Below, one piece after another: positions 34,507-44,180 of a DNA stretch of 64,000 nt. How positions within the stretch are numbered: position 1 is the stretch's first letter; every line of letters starts with the position of its first letter. The stretch covers positions 1-64,000 of the forward strand of contig NZ_JAIQZN010000018.1 of NCBI RefSeq assembly GCF_023333585.1. The letters run 5' to 3'. Made by a program: the position numbers and the translations under genes. Source of the DNA: Argonema antarcticum A004/B2. GTDB lineage: Bacteria; Cyanobacteriota; Cyanobacteriia; Cyanobacteriales; Aerosakkonemataceae. Under the pieces are notes generated by a model, which worked only from the letters and a program-made list of their open reading frames with translations, ran no database searches and was not told the origin of the DNA.

Positions 34507-35313
34507 ATGCTAGAGAATCTCGATCGGCCCGAAAAATACGATGTTGTGCTGGGCGGTCAAACGCCACCTCCACCGGGTAGCGCGGTTTTGGGAGGATTAG
34601 AAGGAGTCAAACAGCGACTGACAAGTGAGGAGATGGAATATCGTATTCAGGCGTTAAAAGAGGCGATCCAGTATGGGGATGCAGGTTTGGATTTGTTCGT
34701 TGGGGCAGTGGAAAATGAAACACAGGAAGTGCAGAATGCAGCCAGTTTATTGTTTGGAAAATCAGAACAACTTTCTTTACTTAAAGAAAGCATAACTCTT
34801 TGGAATAAGTGGAGAGAACGCTCTCTCCACCTGAACCTTTTTGATATAGACCTGATTGGGGTCGATCTCAGCGAAGCTAACCTCAGCGGGGCCGATCTTA
34901 GGAAGGCTAAGCTCGGTGAAGCTAACCTTCAGGGAGCTGACCTCACTTTGGCTAACCTTCAGGGGGCTAACCTCTGGCGTGCTAAGCTTCGGGGTGCTGA
35001 CTTGAGGGGGGCTAAGTTGAGCAAAGCTAATTTTTGGGACGCTGACCTCTCCCTAGCTAAGCTTAGCGAAGCGAACCTTGAGGGGGCTGACCTTAGAAGG
35101 GCAAACCTAACCGAAGCGAATCTCACTCTGGCGGATCTCAGGGAAGCTAAGCTTAGCGAAGCTAACTTCACGTTTGCCAATCTTACCGAAGCTATCCTCT
35201 GGAGGGCTAATTTGAGCAAGACTTGCTTCTGGAAGGCAACCCTTTGGAAGACTAAACTTAGCGGGGCTATGTTCCAAGAAACAACTATGCCTGATGGCAA
35301 AATACTCTCCTAG
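34507..35313 (+). CDS. Pentapeptide-repeat protein B
   Basis: 268 aa paralogue of its neighbours. The same N-terminal domain (MLENLDRPEKYDVVLGGQ, GSAVLGGLEGVKQRLTS, YRIQALKEAIQYGDAGLDLF, WNKWRERSLHLN) is followed by about 30 pentapeptide repeats from near residue 122 (DLSEANLSGADLRKAKL). The repeat is cleaner than in A, with no exact tandem DNA copies. The upstream region carries the GCCAAGGCG element that also precedes C. Confidence 0.87.
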   Translation: MLENLDRPEKYDVVLGGQTPPPPGSAVLGGLEGVKQRLTSEEMEYRIQALKEAIQYGDAGLDLFVGAVENETQEVQNAASLLFGKSEQLSLLKESITLWNKWRERSLHLNLFDIDLIGVDLSEANLSGADLRKAKLGEANLQGADLTLANLQGANLWRAKLRGADLRGAKLSKANFWDADLSLAKLSEANLEGADLRRANLTEANLTLADLREAKLSEANFTFANLTEAILWRANLSKTCFWKATLWKTKLSGAMFQETTMPDGKILS

Positions 35314-35350
35314 CGATCGCCATATTCACAACTTTTGAAATCATGGTAAA

Positions 35351-35382
35351 GATTGTTCTAATCGCCAAGGCGACTGCTATAG
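35351..35382 (+). promoter_or_regulatory. Repeated upstream element (copy before gene C)
   Basis: ATTGTTCTAATCGCCAAGG then CGACTGCTATAG, 17-48 nt before the third pentapeptide gene start; matches the copy before gene B at most positions. Confidence 0.5.
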
Positions 35383-35398
35383 TTCAAAAAAAAGTGCT

Positions 35399-36046
35399 AT
35401 GCCAGAGAATCCCGGTCAGCCCAGACACTACGATGTTGTGCTTGGTGGTAAAACTCCACCTCCCTTGACTGGTGCGGTTTTGGGAGGGTTAGCAGGAGTC
35501 AAGCAGCGACTGCGGAGTACAGTAGCAGAACATCGAATTGCAGCGCTAATGGAAGCACCCCATTATGGGGAAGCAGGTTTGGATTCGATCGTTCAGGCAT
35601 TGGATGATAAAGCAGAGCAGGTGCGGGATACTGCTTGTATACTATTGCAGGGGAAATTAGCAAAACTCACTCTACTCAAAAAGGATGTTGCTACTTGGAA
35701 TAAGTGGCGATCGCATTCTATCCGCTTGGAGGAGGGTATTAATGTAGACCTTAGCGCAATTAACCTGAGCGGGTTTAACTTGAGTGGGTTTAATCTCAGC
35801 AGCGCTAATCTGATGGGAGCAAACCTCAGCGGTGCTAACCTGAGAGGGGCCGATCTCAGGGGCGCTAACCTGAGCGAGGCTAACCTGAGTGGGGCCGATC
35901 TCAGACAGGCTAATCTGGCTTTCGCTGGTTTCTGGAACGCTGACCTCAGACAGGCTAATCTCACAGAAGCTAACCTCACACAGGCGGATCTGAGGCGGGC
36001 TAACCTGGGCGGTGCGACTATGGCTGATGGCACAATACATGAATAA
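35399..36046 (+). CDS. Pentapeptide-repeat protein C
   Basis: 215 aa, the shortest of the three tandem paralogues. N-terminal domain: MPENPGQPRHYDVVLGGK, TGAVLGGLAGVKQRLRS, EHRIAALMEAPHYGEAGLDSI, QVRDTACILLQ. About 18 pentapeptide repeats follow (INLSGFNLSGFNLSSANLMG). Its N-terminus is closer to A than to B. The shrinking repeat number from A to C suggests independent growth or loss of repeats after gene duplication. Confidence 0.87.
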   Translation: MPENPGQPRHYDVVLGGKTPPPLTGAVLGGLAGVKQRLRSTVAEHRIAALMEAPHYGEAGLDSIVQALDDKAEQVRDTACILLQGKLAKLTLLKKDVATWNKWRSHSIRLEEGINVDLSAINLSGFNLSGFNLSSANLMGANLSGANLRGADLRGANLSEANLSGADLRQANLAFAGFWNADLRQANLTEANLTQADLRRANLGGATMADGTIHE

Positions 36047-36243
36047 GCTGCTACGCATTTAATTTGTATGTTTAGCGGGAGTGGGAGAGTGGGGGAGTGG
36101 GGGAGTGGGAGAGGAATTGAAGGTTTGATTGCCGGATTAGAAATATCCGAATTAGATGCGTGTTAGCTTAGCGATCGCACCCACTACACCTCCCCAAACC
36201 ATAAAATTAATCAAATAGCTTAAATAACAGGGGCAGTAGGGTT

Positions 36244-37779
36244 GTGAAATCGTCCTCAAAAGGTATTTATAAAGTCCAAAATCAGACAAAAAACAAAGAA
36301 ATTTTCCCTAAAAACAAGGATATAGCTTACCCGTTACTGGAAATCAACAAACTGTTATCGGTAGCTGCATCTAAAGGTACTTACCATCTATCGCAGGCGA
36401 AGCAACTACCACGGGGATGTCCCAGGATACCGCCCTCGCTACAATTGCGGGGATATCAGCAACAAGCGATCGCAAGCTGGTTTGCCAATAAGGGAAGAGG
36501 TACGCTGAAAATGGCGACTGGTAGCGGTAAAACGATTACCGCGTTGGCGATCGCAACTGAACTCTACAATAAAATTGGTTTGCAAGTCTTGCTTGTCATC
36601 TGTCCCTACCGTCATTTAGTCACCCAGTGGGCGCGAGAATGCGAGAAATTTGGCATAGAGCCAATCTTAGCATTTGAGAAGCGGGACAGTTGGCAAACTC
36701 GACTTTCCACACAACTATATAATGTGCGTTCTGGCAATGAATCTTTTCTCGCCGTCATCACTACCAATTCCACTCTCATAAGTGAAGGTTTGCAGTCGCA
36801 GCTAAAATATTTCCCAGAAAAAACCCTAATTATAGGAGACGAAGCCCATAATTTGGGCGCACCTCGATTGGAAGAAAGTTTACCTCGCAATGTGGGGTTG
36901 CGGTTGGCTTTATCTGCAACGCCAGAAAGGTATTTTGATGAAGATGGCACCCAATCGCTATTTGATTATTTTGGGCCTGTTTTGCAACCGGAATTCACGC
37001 TCAGAGATGCGATTCAACAGGGTGCGTTGGTACATTATTTGTACTACCCAATCTTGGTGGAACTGACAGAATCGGAAAGCCAAGCTTATATTAAATTAAC
37101 TAAAAGTATTGGCCGAGCGCTACTATATCGCCAACGAGAAGGACAAGCAGACGGAATATCTGATGAGGAGAATCAAGATTTAAAGCCATTGTTGATGCAA
37201 CGGGCGCGTTTAATTGGGGCTGCTGCTAATAAATTAAAGGCTTTGCGCGATTTAATGTTTACTCGTTTGGAGAGTAGTCACACTTTATTTTATTGCGGTG
37301 ATGGTTCGGTGGAAAGCACACACCAACTCAAGGCGGTAACTAAGATTTTGGGAACTGAATTGGGTTATCGGGTAAACACTTACACCGCTAAGACTTCTTT
37401 GGATGAAAGAGAGGATTTGCGGCGTCAATTTGAGACGGGTGAATTGCAAGGTTTGGTGGCAATTCGCTGTTTGGATGAAGGGGTGGATATTCCGGCAATT
37501 AAAACAGCCGTAATTTTGGCGAGTAGCGGTAATCCCCGTCAGTTTATTCAGCGCCGGGGACGAATTTTGCGACCTCATCCGGGTAAGGAAAGGGCAACTT
37601 TATTTGATGCGATCGTACTCCCTCCAGAACTCGACAGAGAAACTTTGGAAGTCGAACGCAATCTGCTGCGAAAGGAGTTGCGGCGATTGGTGGAATTTGC
37701 CGATTTAGCAGACAATGCGGGGGAAGCGCGGATGAAGTTGTTGAGTCTACAAAAACGTTATGGTTTGTTGGATATTTAG
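36244..37779 (+). CDS. SF2 helicase, Dnd-associated restriction type
   Basis: 511 aa. DEAD/DEAH-type superfamily 2 helicase: the Q-like LRGYQQQAIASWF, Walker A MATGSGKT at 90-97, DEAH box IGDEAHNLG near 197, motif III LSATPERY, and C-terminal motifs VAIRCLDEGVDIP and FIQRRGRILRP. The short form with GRGTLKMATGSGKT resembles helicases annotated as the restriction component of DNA phosphorothioation systems. dndD, Dnd-associated protein 4 and a DGQHR gene are 8-13 kb downstream. Start GTG at 36244. It is not fused to a nuclease; the partner may be the methylase/nuclease that follows. Confidence 0.8.
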   Translation: MKSSSKGIYKVQNQTKNKEIFPKNKDIAYPLLEINKLLSVAASKGTYHLSQAKQLPRGCPRIPPSLQLRGYQQQAIASWFANKGRGTLKMATGSGKTITALAIATELYNKIGLQVLLVICPYRHLVTQWARECEKFGIEPILAFEKRDSWQTRLSTQLYNVRSGNESFLAVITTNSTLISEGLQSQLKYFPEKTLIIGDEAHNLGAPRLEESLPRNVGLRLALSATPERYFDEDGTQSLFDYFGPVLQPEFTLRDAIQQGALVHYLYYPILVELTESESQAYIKLTKSIGRALLYRQREGQADGISDEENQDLKPLLMQRARLIGAAANKLKALRDLMFTRLESSHTLFYCGDGSVESTHQLKAVTKILGTELGYRVNTYTAKTSLDEREDLRRQFETGELQGLVAIRCLDEGVDIPAIKTAVILASSGNPRQFIQRRGRILRPHPGKERATLFDAIVLPPELDRETLEVERNLLRKELRRLVEFADLADNAGEARMKLLSLQKRYGLLDI

Positions 37780-37924
37780 TGGGGAGGGGAATATTTTCTG
37801 ATTAAGAAAGGTGTGGGGATAGTTGACAAGGGGGGAATTTTGGGGTATTATTTTTTTATAATGGTAATCTGTCTATTTTTCATAAAATATCAATATTCCC
37901 ATTATTAAGGAAAGGATAAGGTAC

Positions 37925-40900
37925 ATGAATAAAATTTCACCAAGACAAGCTTTAAATAAAGCCTTTTTGAAAGTTAAACCTAACCGAAATGATATTGAAC
38001 TGTTTAAAAATAATTTAATAACTTTAATTGCTCGAATTAATGAAGCCGAATCAGAAGAATTTCATAAAAATCTGATTGCGGATTTATTAAAAAATACCTA
38101 TTACAGTTCTAATTATTTTATTAATACTAAAGAACGTAACGATCTCGTTATTCATCATGGTAAAGACGCTCAAACCAGCGTTGGCGTAATTTTGGAAGCT
38201 AAAAAGCCAACCAATAAAAGCGAAATGCTGAAAGTCGATCGTTTAAATACTAAAGCATTTCAGGAATTAGTTTTATATTTTTTGCGCGATCGCTTGACTC
38301 ATAACAATCTAGAAATCAAATATTTAATCGCCACTAATATATATGAATGGTTTATTTTTGATGCCAGTAGTTTTGAAAAAGCATTTATTGAAAATAAAAC
38401 TCTTATTAAGCAATTTAATGATTTTGAAGCCGGACGATTATCCAGCAAAAAAACAGATTTTTTCTATCAAGAAATTGCTCAACCAGCCATTGCTGCCATT
38501 GAGTCATCAATTATTTTTACCCATTTCGATCTTCGAGAATATGGAGCAATTTTAAATAATTCAGAAAACCTCAATGAGCATCAACTAATTTCCCTATTTA
38601 AACTACTTTCACCAGAGCATTTATTAAAATTACCCTTTGCTAACGATAGTAATAGTCTTGACAAAGGATTCTATAACGAATTATTACATATTATTGGTTT
38701 AACGGAAACTAAACAAGGCAGTAAAAAACTGATTGAGCGCCAAAAAGCAGGAGCGAGAAATCCAGGTTCCTTAATTGAGAATGCGATAATCCAACTTGAT
38801 AGTTTAGATAAAATTTCTCGCCTATCAAATCCAAAACAATTTGGGGAAACTGACGAAGAAAGACTGTTTAATGTTGGGTTGGAATTATCAATCACTTGGA
38901 TGAATCGTATTCTATTTCTAAAATTATTAGAAGCGCAATTAATTCAATACAACAAAAACGATCGGTCTTGGGGATTTCTAGATTTAAGTAAAATCAAAGA
39001 TTACGATGATTTAAATAGCCTATTTTTTAGCGTATTGGCTCGCAAAGCAGCGGAAAGAGACGCTAATATCCAAAAAATATTTAGCCATGTTCCTTATTTA
39101 AACAGTTCCCTATTTGAACCAACAGATATTGAACAAGTCACTATTTTTATCAGTAACCTCAGAGATGAAAAATTACCGATTTTTTCCTCTACTATCTTGA
39201 AAGATAGCAACGGAAGAAAGCGCACCGGAGACATCAATGCTCTAGAATATTTATTTGAATTTCTCAATGCTTATGATTTCAGTAGCGAAGGTTCGGAAGA
39301 TATTCAGGAAGAAAACAAAAGATTAATTAATGCTTCTGTTCTAGGCTTGATTTTTGAGAAAATTAACGGATATAAAGATGGTTCTTTCTTTACTCCGGGT
39401 TTCATTACCATGTATATGTGTCGCGAAACTATTCGCCGAGCAGTTGTCCAGAAATTTAATGAAATTAAAAACTGGAATTGCCAAGATATTAATCAATTGT
39501 ATGAAAAAATCGAGGATAAAAAAGAGGCGAATCAAATTATAAATAGTTTAAAAATATGTGACCCTGCTGTAGGTTCGGGACATTTTTTAGTTTCTGCTCT
39601 GAATGAAATTCTTGCGATTAAAAGCGAACTTAAAATTTTACTGGATAGACAAGGTAAAACTTTAAGAGATTATCAAATAGAGGTGGTGAATGATGAGTTA
39701 GTTGTGACTGATGATGATGGCTTATTGTTTGAATATAATCCCAAAAGTAAGGAAAGTCAACGGATACAAGAAACTCTCTTTCACGAAAAGCAGATGATTA
39801 TTGAAGGGTGTTTATTTGGGGTTGATATTAATCCTAATTCAGTGAAAATATGTCGGTTGCGGTTGTGGATTGAACTTTTGAAAAATGCTTATTATAAAGC
39901 TGACAGTAATTTCATGGAGTTAGAAACTTTACCGAATATTGATATTAACATTAAATGCGGTAATTCTTTGATTAGTCGGTTTTCATTGGATGCTGATTTG
40001 CGACAAGCTTTAAAGAAAAAGCAATATAGTATCGATAATTATCGCGATGCTGTACAAACTTACCGCCATGCTGAAAATAAGGAGCAGAAGCGGGAGATGG
40101 AAAGACTGATTAATGATATTAAGGGTAATTTGAGGATAACGCTACAAGGAATTGATCCAAATAAAAGTAAATTAAGAAACTTAGAGGGTGAGCTTTATAA
40201 TTTGGAAAATCAAACTTTATTATTTGAGGAAACTAAAGCCGATCAAAAGAAACGGGAACAAAGAATTTCTAAGTTAAATAATGAGATTGATAAGTTAAAA
40301 GTTGAGATTGAGGATATTGAAAGCGGTAAGATTTATGAGAATGCTTTGGAATGGCGTTTTGAATTTCCTGAAGCGTTGAATGATCAGGGGGGTTTTGTGG
40401 GTTTTGATGTGGTGATTGGAAATCCGCCTTATATTAGACAGGAAGAAATTAAGGAACTTAAACCAAGTTTGCAACAAAACTATAAATGCTATACAGGAAT
40501 TGCTGATTTATTTGTATATTTTTATGAGCTAAGTTTGAAATTATTAAAGCCAAAGGGTTATTTAACTTATATCTCTTCTAATAAATATTTTAGAGCGGGT
40601 TATGGGGAAAAGTTACGTCAACTGTTGACAGAGAAAACAACGATTTATAATTTAATTGATTTTGGTGATTTCCCTGTCTTTGAAGAGGCGATCGCTTATC
40701 CTAGTATTATCGCTTTAAGTAAATTTCCATCTGACACAAACCAAGTACAGGCTTTGTCATGGGATGCAACGAAACACCAAAATATTGCCCAATTTGCAAC
40801 GGTATTACATCAGGAAGGTTTGAGCATTTCACAAGAAAATTTAAAATCTGACGGGTGGAGGTTAGAATCTTCGCAAATTTTAGATTTATTAGCAAAAATC

Positions 40901-41680
40901 AGAACCGCTGGAACACCGCTAGAAGAGTATGTAAACGGTAGATTTTATTATGGTATTAAAACAGGATTTAATGAAGCTTTTGTTGTAGATCTTGCTACCC
41001 GCGATCGATTGATTAAGGAGCATCCCTCCTCTGCTGAGGTGTTAAAGCCTTTTTTACGGGGTCGAGATGTTAAGCGTTGGTGTGTTGATTATCAAGATTT
41101 ATGGCTAATTTTCACTAGGAGAGGAATTGATATTAAAAAATATCCAGCAATTGAGAATTATTTGAGTCAATATAAAAAAGAACTTACACCTGGTACGGGT
41201 AGAAAAGCAGGTACTTATCAATGGTATGAAATTCAGGATAATATTGCTTACTGGCAAGAATTTGAACAACCTAAAATTATTATTCCTGCAATTACTAATA
41301 ATGTTGAATATGCTCCTGATTTTTCAGGATATTACAGCAACGATAAAACCTCTATTTGTATTCCCCAAAACATCAATTATACTTTAGGAATTCTTAACTC
41401 ATCTTTAATGTGGTGGTTTATTCAACAAATAGCCGCATCTAAACAGGGTGGTTTTTTTGAATTTAAACCGATGTATGTTTCTCAAATACCCATCGCGAAA
41501 AGCACAGAACCACATCAGAAATTATTAGAACAAATAGTTAACCAAATCCTCACTACTAAAAAATCTAACCCCCAAGCAGACATAACCGCATTAGAAATCG
41601 AAATAGATCGACTGGTTTATCAACTTTACGGATTAACTGAAGAGGAAATTAAAATCGTAGAAGGGAAAAACTCGGATTAA
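37925..41680 (+). CDS. Type IIG-like restriction-modification fusion protein
   Basis: 1251 aa. The N-terminal domain (about 1-200, DUF7149-like: SPRQALNKAFLKVKPNRND) holds a nuclease motif, Asp in ERNDLVIHHG near 72 and ILEAKKP near 90, a D...ExK pattern. The adenine-methylase core has motif I CDPAVGSGHFLVS near 545 and the catalytic NPPYIRQ near 832; a Glu/Lys-rich coiled region separates them (about 700-800). The C-terminal third looks like an Eco57I-type target recognition part. A single chain would modify and cut DNA. Codon use is more AT-rich than in flanking genes, which suggests transfer. Start ATG at 37925 follows AAGGAAAGGATAAGGTAC. Confidence 0.9.
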   Translation: MNKISPRQALNKAFLKVKPNRNDIELFKNNLITLIARINEAESEEFHKNLIADLLKNTYYSSNYFINTKERNDLVIHHGKDAQTSVGVILEAKKPTNKSEMLKVDRLNTKAFQELVLYFLRDRLTHNNLEIKYLIATNIYEWFIFDASSFEKAFIENKTLIKQFNDFEAGRLSSKKTDFFYQEIAQPAIAAIESSIIFTHFDLREYGAILNNSENLNEHQLISLFKLLSPEHLLKLPFANDSNSLDKGFYNELLHIIGLTETKQGSKKLIERQKAGARNPGSLIENAIIQLDSLDKISRLSNPKQFGETDEERLFNVGLELSITWMNRILFLKLLEAQLIQYNKNDRSWGFLDLSKIKDYDDLNSLFFSVLARKAAERDANIQKIFSHVPYLNSSLFEPTDIEQVTIFISNLRDEKLPIFSSTILKDSNGRKRTGDINALEYLFEFLNAYDFSSEGSEDIQEENKRLINASVLGLIFEKINGYKDGSFFTPGFITMYMCRETIRRAVVQKFNEIKNWNCQDINQLYEKIEDKKEANQIINSLKICDPAVGSGHFLVSALNEILAIKSELKILLDRQGKTLRDYQIEVVNDELVVTDDDGLLFEYNPKSKESQRIQETLFHEKQMIIEGCLFGVDINPNSVKICRLRLWIELLKNAYYKADSNFMELETLPNIDINIKCGNSLISRFSLDADLRQALKKKQYSIDNYRDAVQTYRHAENKEQKREMERLINDIKGNLRITLQGIDPNKSKLRNLEGELYNLENQTLLFEETKADQKKREQRISKLNNEIDKLKVEIEDIESGKIYENALEWRFEFPEALNDQGGFVGFDVVIGNPPYIRQEEIKELKPSLQQNYKCYTGIADLFVYFYELSLKLLKPKGYLTYISSNKYFRAGYGEKLRQLLTEKTTIYNLIDFGDFPVFEEAIAYPSIIALSKFPSDTNQVQALSWDATKHQNIAQFATVLHQEGLSISQENLKSDGWRLESSQILDLLAKIRTAGTPLEEYVNGRFYYGIKTGFNEAFVVDLATRDRLIKEHPSSAEVLKPFLRGRDVKRWCVDYQDLWLIFTRRGIDIKKYPAIENYLSQYKKELTPGTGRKAGTYQWYEIQDNIAYWQEFEQPKIIIPAITNNVEYAPDFSGYYSNDKTSICIPQNINYTLGILNSSLMWWFIQQIAASKQGGFFEFKPMYVSQIPIAKSTEPHQKLLEQIVNQILTTKKSNPQADITALEIEIDRLVYQLYGLTEEEIKIVEGKNSD

Positions 41681-41724
41681 AATTTCATAAAAGTAGTTCG
41701 ATTTTTCCCTATTGAGTTGTAGTT

Positions 41725-41789
41725 GTAGGGTGCGTCAGACATTAGATGTGAACGATCGCATCAGGGTTTAAGTGTCTGACGCACCCTAC
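41725..41789. repeat. 16-bp inverted repeat between convergent genes
   Basis: GTAGGGTGCGTCAGAC (41725-41740) and GTCTGACGCACCCTAC (41774-41789) are perfect inverted repeats around 33 nt. It is a type I recognise as dispersed in cyanobacteria and could serve as a two-way terminator here. Confidence 0.85.
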
Positions 41790-41850
41790 TAATTGAGCTT
41801 TTTTTCTACATAAAGGCGATCGCTCTTTTATTTTTAGCAACTTAATTAAT

Positions 41851-42345
41851 TCAGCAATTGTTCAGATATTTTTGGAAATCTTCTCCTGCTTCCCTAATAT
41901 CTGCATCCTCATGCTGCAACGCTCGTTTAACCAGCTTTTCAGTTAGGTTTTTATCAATATTAATATATAGTTCTAACAACCGCCTGTACTCTTCATCCGT
42001 CCCATCAGCTAACAACCCTTCGGCACTGTTTTCGATATTAACCAATAACCAGGTTTTTGGCAGAGAAAGAATTGCTTCTCTGCACAGTTCGATATCCGAA
42101 TGAGAGACGCTTGCTAGATCCACTAACTCATCCAATAAACTCTGACGTTCTGGCAAAGTGAGGTAAAAGAACAAGCGCAATGCCGTTCCTCTTTCTCTAG
42201 GATTTTGTAATCCTTTTTGGAGAATTGCTACCCTGTCCGTACAACTATTGAAAAACTCTTTACGACTCTCAATATAGGCAAATTCTTTGGCGACAACTGA
42301 CTGCCATAGATCGATATTGTTTACAGTTTGCTGCTGACTTAACAT
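41851..42345 (-). CDS. Hypothetical helical protein
   Basis: 164 aa. I choose ATG at 42345 (MLSQQQTVNN) because AAGGAGA lies 8 nt upstream on the coding strand; the frame is open further up but without a binding site. It is helical, with DLWQSVVAKEFAYIESRKEFF, GTALRLFFYLTLPERQS and a C-terminal KALQHEDADIREAGEDF that resembles a HEAT repeat. No known family. It lies between the type IIG gene (convergent) and a VapB-like antitoxin gene on the same strand. Confidence 0.6.
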   Translation of the reverse strand: MLSQQQTVNNIDLWQSVVAKEFAYIESRKEFFNSCTDRVAILQKGLQNPRERGTALRLFFYLTLPERQSLLDELVDLASVSHSDIELCREAILSLPKTWLLVNIENSAEGLLADGTDEEYRRLLELYINIDKNLTEKLVKRALQHEDADIREAGEDFQKYLNNC

Positions 42346-42540
42346 CGTTTCTCCTTTTTTGTTTTGTATTTTATCTTTGCCAAATGCGTATAGCGTTGTC
42401 GGCACCACAACTCGTTTGAATTCATTAATAGATTCTAATGGTTCTATTGCTTCACCGTTTGTATTGTTATTGATCGGCACTGGTCTTTAACGAAAAAAAA
42501 TTTCTTTAATCATAACATTTCTCAGTGTCAAGCAGGTAGC

Positions 42541-42930
<390 letters not shown>

Positions 42931-43064
42931 TTATTTTATAGAAAGCGATCGCTATTTAGATAACCCATTCAGGCGATCGCAAACATAGCAGGCGTACTAG
43001 AGATTAGCGATGACACCAAAAGCGATTATAATTGAATAGCCTAACTCACTCAGCAATCTTAGTA

Positions 43065-43145
43065 ATGTTTATTACAACAGTCACCGACACCGGACAGATT
43101 AGCCTTCCCCAACAAATTCGGGATCAAGTTCTTAAAATCAGATAG
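43065..43145 (+). pseudogene. AbrB/MazE-type antitoxin fragment
   Basis: ATG plus 25 codons reading MFITTVTDTGQISLPQQIRD then a stop. The text is the swapped-hairpin start of SpoVT/AbrB-fold antitoxins, which normally continues with LGIxxGD. Here the frame breaks at QVLKIR. No toxin follows. A decayed module. Confidence 0.5.
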
Positions 43146-43221
43146 CAGGATTTTGGATACGATCGCTAATTTTATCGCCAGTCATGCACCCTATTTTATA
43201 TAACACCGCAACTTGAGTTAT

Positions 43222-43557
43222 TTACTCAGCTAAGCTTTCCATGCTTTCTCTTTTGTAAGCGTTAAAAAAATAAACTCCGGCGTCGGATGAGTTACCTTCA
43301 CGGTAAGCTTTAGATGGGTCGCCCCAGCCAATTTCTAATCCGTGAGGAAACATTATGCCTTGCTGATTATAAAGAAGTTCGGACATATCTTCAATTTCTG
43401 CCCACTCACATTTGAGAGTGAGTTCGAGAATGTTAGCAGGGGTGACAGGAATTCCGTTAGAATCACCTGTTGCTTGAATCTTCACCCACTGCGAATCATC
43501 AGTTTGTTTGAGCCAACGCTCTACTTTTTCCCATTTGGAGGCTACTTGGACTAACAT
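43222..43557 (-). CDS. Hypothetical protein
   Basis: 111 aa. MLVQVASKWEKVERWLKQTD, a middle NGIPVTPANILELTLKCEWAE, and a C-terminal GLEIGWGDPSKAYREGNSS. No family recognised. Its ATG lies one base after the stop of the gene upstream, so the two form an operon. Confidence 0.6.
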   Translation of the reverse strand: MLVQVASKWEKVERWLKQTDDSQWVKIQATGDSNGIPVTPANILELTLKCEWAEIEDMSELLYNQQGIMFPHGLEIGWGDPSKAYREGNSSDAGVYFFNAYKRESMESLAE

Positions 43558-43558
43558 T

Positions 43559-43786
43559 TCAATCTTTCAACCCGTAATCGCGCATAAACTGTTCAGCTAA
43601 TTCTCTTTCGGAATATCCCAGATGAGTTTCCCATCCCTGTTCGTAAATATGTTCCAAATCTTGTTGACTTGGACATTCTCCCCGTCTGAGTAGCTTTCGC
43701 GCTCTCAGAAACGCCTCTGTATACAAGGGACGGGAGTTATAAGGATGAGAGTTTTCGTTTTTGGAACTTTCTGGTCGATCGCGCAT
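43559..43786 (-). CDS. Hypothetical protein
   Basis: 75 aa, charged and helical: RPLYTEAFLRARKLLRRGEC, DLEHIYEQGWETHLGYSERELAEQF. No named family; the second half looks like a small helical binding domain. First gene of a two-gene unit with the 111-aa protein. Confidence 0.55.
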   Translation of the reverse strand: MRDRPESSKNENSHPYNSRPLYTEAFLRARKLLRRGECPSQQDLEHIYEQGWETHLGYSERELAEQFMRDYGLKD

Positions 43787-44006
43787 AACAACGAGGAGTT
43801 GATTTTTTAAATCTTACAACATAAAATTGCCCTTTTTATCCAAAAAGGAATAAGGGTAATATGTGTAAGCAAGCAAGGCATCCTCGTTGCCGTGTTTTCA
43901 GGCTATTATAACTCCCAGCGCCGACGATCGTCAGCAGTTGCTACACTCTACGCACTTACGTTCTAAGATCGATCGAATAAGCACAAATTTTCAGGGTAGG
44001 GACGAC

Positions 44007-44180
44007 ATGAGTGAGGAAATCAGCCTAAGTTACGTACAAGAGCCCCTCGCGACGGCTCCACCAGAAGTACGGCAAATTATTGAGCGGGTGAGACAAGCTG
44101 AGAAGGATAAGCTTTATATGTCAAAACCCAAAGGCATTAACGACGACATTCTCGCAATTATAAAGGAATGCGTCAAATGA
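44007..44180 (+). CDS. Small protein translationally coupled to DndD
   Basis: 57 aa from ATG at 44007, preceded by GGGTAGGGACG. Sequence features: MSEEISLSYVQEPLATAPP and a helical QIIERVRQAEKDKLYMSKPK, ending DDILAIIKECVK. The TGA overlaps the likely dndD start as ATGA, so ribosomes can pass directly from one to the other. It occupies the place where dndC (the PAPS reductase-like protein) usually precedes dndD, but shows no PAPS reductase motif and does not look like a DndC end to me. Function unknown. Confidence 0.6.
   Translation: MSEEISLSYVQEPLATAPPEVRQIIERVRQAEKDKLYMSKPKGINDDILAIIKECVK

Noticed and set aside
33509..36058. Long minus-strand frames opposite the pentapeptide genes
   Set aside because: They arise from the regular codon pattern of the repeats and have no start signals or family features.
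44007..44180. Reading the 57-aa gene as a leftover of dndC
   Set aside because: It has no PAPS reductase motif and does not resemble the DndC C-terminus I recall, and it has its own ribosome binding site. Kept as an unknown small gene.
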